From NCBI GenBank assembly GCA_002473385.1, contig DKTR01000127.1, positions 571-17,686 on the forward strand: a stretch of DNA of 17,116 nt, in the 5' to 3' direction. Positions 14,696 to 17,116 of the stretch are shown here, in pieces. Below the pieces are notes generated by a model. The model made no database searches. It saw nothing but the letters and a program-made list of their open reading frames with translations, and had not been told where the DNA came from. The first letter of the stretch is position 1. The number at the start of each line of letters is the position of its first letter. Origin of the DNA: Lachnospiraceae bacterium UBA7225. Lineage in GTDB: Bacteria; Bacillota; Clostridia; Lachnospirales; Lachnospiraceae. The translations under genes were made by a program, and so were the position numbers.

Positions 14696-15121
14696 ATGGC
14701 AAAGAAAGTAACAGGTTACATTAAATTACAGATTCCGGCTGGCAAAGCAACACCAGCACCACCTGTTGGTCCGGCACTTGGACAGCACGGTGTCAATATC
14801 GTTCAGTTTACCAAGGAGTTCAACGCAAGAACAGCTGATAAGGGAGATCTGATCATTCCGGTAGTTATCACCGTTTACGCAGACAGAAGCTTCAGCTTCA
14901 TCACCAAGACTCCGCCTGCAGCAGTTCTTCTGAAGAAGGCTTGCAGCATCAAATCCGGTTCCGGTGCTCCGAACAAGACTAAGGTTGCTACTATCAGCAA
15001 AGACAAGATCCGTGAGATCGCTGAGACAAAGATGCCGGATCTCAATGCCGGCAGCATCGAGGCTGCTATGAGCATGATCGCAGGTACTGCAAGAAGCATG
15101 GGTATCACAGTTGAGGAGTAG
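14696..15121 (+). CDS. rplK: Ribosomal protein L11
   Basis: A 141-residue L11, the normal length. It starts MAKKVTGYIKLQIPAGKATP. The N-terminal domain has PPVGPALGQHGVNIVQF, where the proline-rich hinge contacts GTPase factors. The C-terminal RNA-binding domain (KTKVATISKDKIREIAE...IAGTARSMGITVEE) binds the 23S GTPase-associated region. The ATG at 14696 has AAGGAGGT 8 bases before it. It is separated from rplA by an unusually long 181-base gap. Confidence 0.97.
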   Translation: MAKKVTGYIKLQIPAGKATPAPPVGPALGQHGVNIVQFTKEFNARTADKGDLIIPVVITVYADRSFSFITKTPPAAVLLKKACSIKSGSGAPNKTKVATISKDKIREIAETKMPDLNAGSIEAAMSMIAGTARSMGITVEE

Positions 15122-15257
15122 GCACACTGCACTTAGGGAAAACGAGTGTCTGCACGAAGTTTGAGCTTAGTGCGAAAGCTGTTCGCGAACCTTAAATGAG
15201 TATGAGCAGTGCGAAATACGGGTTTAACTGAGCGGACATTCCTATAAGCTGAACTAA
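15122..15257. other. Structured, repetitive rplK-rplA spacer
   Basis: 136 non-coding bases inside an otherwise compact operon. TGAGCTTAGTGCGAAA (15162-15177) recurs slightly shortened as TGAGCAGTGCGAAA (15203-15216). A perfect palindrome GTTCGCGAAC lies at 15181-15190. Possible long-range pairs are GAGTGTC (15144-15150) with GACATTC (15235-15241), and CACTTAG (15130-15136) with CTAAGTG (15254-15260), the latter touching the L1 site before rplA. It may be an inserted intergenic repeat; no known RNA family is recognised. Confidence 0.5.
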
Positions 15258-15293
15258 GTGGGAGGGAAATTCCCGCAAATACCACCAGGAGGT
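15258..15293 (+). promoter_or_regulatory. Second L1-binding site mimic, before rplA
   Basis: GTGGGAGGG begins at 15258 and AAATACCACC ends at 15286, followed directly by AGGAGGT (15287-15293). GTGG (15258-15261) pairs with CCAC (15282-15285), and GGGAA/TTCCC forms the inner helix. The two ends match the 23S rRNA L1 site even more closely than the copy before rplK (AAATACCACC is shared with E. coli 23S). This predicts direct repression of rplA by its own product. The GTG at 15258 is not a start codon. Confidence 0.75.
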
Positions 15294-15302
15294 TATGTAA
15301 TT

Positions 15303-15995
15303 ATGAAAAGAGGAAAAAGATATATCGAAGCGGTAAAAAATTATGACCGCACCACTCTTTATGACACCGCGGAAGCGATCAGCGTTGTAAAGAAAAATGC
15401 AGTAGCAAAATTTGATGAGACAATCGAAGCTCATATCAGAACCGGATGCGACGGACGTCATGCGGATCAGCAGATTCGTGGTGCTGTTGTGCTTCCGCAC
15501 GGAACCGGTAAAAAGGTCCGCGTGCTTGTGTTCGCCAAGAACGCAAAGGCTGATGAGGCTCTGGCAGCAGGCGCTGAATACGTAGGGGCAGAGGAACTGA
15601 TCCCGAAGATTCAGAACGAAGGCTGGCTGGATTTCGACGTTGTAGTAGCTACCCCGGATATGATGGGTGTAGTTGGACGTCTGGGTCGTGTACTTGGTCC
15701 GAAAGGACTTATGCCGAACCCGAAGGCCGGAACTGTTACCATGGATGTAACCAAGGCAGTCAAGGATATCAAAGCTGGTAAGATTGAGTACAGATTGGAT
15801 AAGACAAATATCGTACATGTGCCAATCGGAAAGGCTTCTTTTACAGAGGAGCAGTTGGCGGACAACTTCCAGACGCTTATAGATGCAATCCAGAAAGCAA
15901 GACCGGCAGCAGTGAAGGGACAGTATTTGAGAAGCATTACGCTTAGTTCAACTATGGGACCGGGTGTGAAACTGAATCCTGCTAAATTTGTATAG
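15303..15995 (+). CDS. rplA: Ribosomal protein L1
   Basis: A 230-residue L1, the normal length. It starts MKRGKRYIEAVKNYDRTTLYD. It has RGAVVLPHGTGKKVRVLVFAK mid-protein and the signature region GRLGRVLGPKGLMPNPKAGTVT at about 127-148. The tail is RSITLSSTMGPGVKLNPAKFV. L1 forms the mobile stalk at the ribosomal E site and in many bacteria represses its own mRNA. The ATG at 15303 is preceded by AGGAGGT with a 9-base gap. It is last in the transcript; rplJ and rplL do not follow here. Confidence 0.97.
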   Translation: MKRGKRYIEAVKNYDRTTLYDTAEAISVVKKNAVAKFDETIEAHIRTGCDGRHADQQIRGAVVLPHGTGKKVRVLVFAKNAKADEALAAGAEYVGAEELIPKIQNEGWLDFDVVVATPDMMGVVGRLGRVLGPKGLMPNPKAGTVTMDVTKAVKDIKAGKIEYRLDKTNIVHVPIGKASFTEEQLADNFQTLIDAIQKARPAAVKGQYLRSITLSSTMGPGVKLNPAKFV

Positions 15996-16010
15996 GTTTG
16001 TGTCTTATAT

Positions 16011-16052
16011 CGCCGCACAGAGAAATCTGTGCGGCGATTTTGTTAAATTTTT
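16011..16052 (+). terminator. Intrinsic terminator after rplA
   Basis: A perfect 11-bp GC-rich stem, CGCCGCACAGA (16011-16021) with TCTGTGCGGCG (16026-16036), is capped by a GAAA tetraloop. The T-rich tract ATTTTGTTAAATTTTT follows. It closes the rpmG-rplA operon 15 bases after the rplA stop. Confidence 0.93.
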
Positions 16053-16069
16053 AATTAATTGATATTCTC

Positions 16070-16097
16070 TTGACTATATTATCAGATATGTTACAAT
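16070..16097 (+). promoter_or_regulatory. SigA-type promoter of ppdK
   Basis: TTGACT (16070-16075) and TACAAT (16092-16097) are separated by 16 bases, with TGT just before the -10 box (extended -10). The start is expected near 16104, giving a leader of about 165 bases. Confidence 0.8.
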
Positions 16098-16101
16098 AAT
16101 T

Positions 16102-16181
16102 GTGTGCGATATAAAGGATTATCGCGTCACACCGGAGATAACACCCGGTGTTTTTTGCGCTATAGTAGGAAAATATAGCGC
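16102..16181 (+). promoter_or_regulatory. Attenuator-like ppdK leader with exclusive hairpins
   Basis: Three hairpins follow the start site. The first is GTGTGCGATA (16102-16111) with TATCG...CACAC (16120-16132), loop TAAAGGAT. The second is ACACCGG (16129-16135) with CCGGTGT (16145-16151), followed by six Ts (16151-16156): an intrinsic-terminator shape. The third is GCGCTATA (16157-16164) with TATAGCGC (16174-16181), a perfect 8-bp stem. The first and second share 16129-16132 and cannot both form in full, as in a terminator/antiterminator switch. The T-box and common riboswitch cores were not seen. The ligand or trigger is unknown. Confidence 0.6.
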
Positions 16182-16268
16182 AAAGAAGCTCTGAGGGCAT
16201 CAGTCCGGAGCTGCGCGGCTGTTTCGGAGAAAATCGCCGACAAAATACAAAATAGGAGGAACTACATA

Positions 16269-17116
16269 ATGGCAAAATGGGTTTACTTATTTAGCGAAGG
16301 TAACGCAAACATGCGTGAGCTTCTTGGGGGAAAAGGTGCAAACCTGGCTGAAATGACAAGCCTGGGACTTCCGGTACCACAGGGATTCACGATCACGACC
16401 GAGGCGTGTACGCAGTACTATGAAGACGGACAGAAGATTAATGATGAAATTCAGGCACAGATTAATGAATATATTGTAAAGATGGAAGAAATCACCGGCA
16501 AAAAGTTCGGCGATACAGAGAACCCGCTGCTTGTATCAGTGCGTTCCGGTGCAAGGGCATCCATGCCGGGTATGATGGATACTATCTTAAACCTTGGATT
16601 AAATGAGGAAGTGGTAAATGTTCTGGCTGAAAAATCCGGTAATCCCCGCTGGGCATGGGACTGCTACAGAAGATTTATCCAGATGTTTTCAGATGTTGTT
16701 ATGGAGGTCGGTAAGAAGTACTTTGAAGAGCTGATCGACAAAATGAAATTGGAAAAAGGCGTTACTCAGGACGTTGAGCTGACAGCGGACGACCTGAAAG
16801 AGCTGGCAAATCAGTTCAAGGCAGAATATAAAGCAAAAATTGGACAGGATTTCCCGGATGATCCGAAGGAACAGCTCATGGCTGCAATTAAAGCTGTATT
16901 CCGCTCCTGGGATAACCCGCGCGCCAATGTATACCGCCGCGACAATGATATCCCTTATTCCTGGGGTACCGCAGTAAACGTGCAGTCGATGGCATTCGGC
17001 AACATGGGCGATGACTGCGGTACAGGTGTTGCGTTCACGCGTGATCCGGCTACCGGGGCAAACGGTCTGTTTGGTGAGTTTCTTACAAACGCACAGGGCG
17101 AGGACGTAGTTGCAGG
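16269..17116 (+). CDS. ppdK: Pyruvate, phosphate dikinase (N-terminal part, cut by window end)
   Basis: The first 282 residues of an enzyme usually about 875 aa long, reading past the right edge. PPDK interconverts pyruvate + ATP + Pi and PEP + AMP + PPi; in anaerobic clostridia it often works with glycolysis. The visible part is the ATP-grasp nucleotide-binding domain. It starts MAKWVYLFSEGNANMRELLGGKGANLAEM, the PPDK N-terminal signature, followed by GLPVPQGFTITTEAC. LLVSVRSGARASMPGMMDT lies at about 91-109, with the conserved SVRSGA loop. RANVYRRDNDIPYSWGTAVNVQSM and GTGVAFTRDPATGANGLFGEF lie near the cut. AGGAGG (16254-16259) lies 9 bases before the ATG. The catalytic His domain is outside the window. 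Confidence 0.96.
   Translation, partial: MAKWVYLFSEGNANMRELLGGKGANLAEMTSLGLPVPQGFTITTEACTQYYEDGQKINDEIQAQINEYIVKMEEITGKKFGDTENPLLVSVRSGARASMPGMMDTILNLGLNEEVVNVLAEKSGNPRWAWDCYRRFIQMFSDVVMEVGKKYFEELIDKMKLEKGVTQDVELTADDLKELANQFKAEYKAKIGQDFPDDPKEQLMAAIKAVFRSWDNPRANVYRRDNDIPYSWGTAVNVQSMAFGNMGDDCGTGVAFTRDPATGANGLFGEFLTNAQGEDVVA

Noticed and set aside
14651..15258. Upstream GTG starts for rplK (14651) and rplA (15258)
   Set aside because: Both GTGs are the first bases of the L1-binding element; the real ATGs have perfect ribosome-binding sites and give standard protein lengths.
15192..15818. Minus-strand open frame of 208 codons over rplA and its leader
   Set aside because: Antisense to rplA and the L1 site; no domain and no start signal.
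16102..16268. T-box leader for ppdK
   Set aside because: No T-box antiterminator sequence (GGTGG-type bulge) or specifier loop was seen; PPDK is not an amino-acid gene.

Overview
The window looks like chromosome from a Lachnospiraceae-type member of the Clostridia (Firmicutes). This rests on the strong AGGAGG ribosome-binding sites, mixed GC content, the rpmG-secE-nusG-rplK-rplA cluster, the TRAP and LacI/AraC carbon-use genes and a pyruvate phosphate dikinase gene. No tRNA, rRNA, CRISPR array, transposase or prophage gene is visible. Nearly all the DNA is coding, apart from a 424-base repeat-filled gap at 13280-13703.

Layout. (1) 1-379, minus strand: two small genes of unknown function. The second starts with a Cys cluster, becomes an Arg/Asp-rich repeat, and runs off the window. 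(2) 492-1882, plus: an RluA-type rRNA/tRNA pseudouridine synthase gene overlapping a small NTF2/SnoaL-like gene. (3) 1955-4518, plus: a LacI-family regulator followed by a MATE efflux pump. A 22-bp palindrome with a central CG, typical of LacI operators, lies between them. (4) 4689-10043, minus: a tightly packed operon of a cytoplasmic family-31 glycosidase followed by a complete tripartite TRAP transporter (dctP, dctQ, dctM). It is divergent from an AraC-type regulator (10278-11108). This reads as one uptake-and-cleavage locus for an acidic or otherwise carboxylated glycoside. (5) 11198-13279, plus: a membrane protein made of two fused PF06541-type halves, directly abutting tcdA. (6) 13287-13570: a non-coding element built of an 82-bp direct repeat (last 72 bp nearly identical) flanking a strongly structured core. 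(7) 13582-16052: the rpmG-secE-nusG-rplK-rplA transcription/translation operon, closed by a strong terminator. (8) 16070-17116: ppdK with its own promoter and an attenuator-like leader; the gene is cut by the window end.

The regulatory RNA is the most informative part. Sequences just before rplK and rplA both copy the ribosomal protein L1 binding site of 23S rRNA (GTGGGAGG...AATACCAC) and run straight into the Shine-Dalgarno, so each gene appears to have its own L1 feedback site. The ppdK leader carries mutually exclusive hairpins, one of them a terminator, and looks like a switch that controls read-through. The repeat element between tcdA and rpmG is the strongest candidate for something undescribed. 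All functions come from reading the sequence alone; no database search was run.
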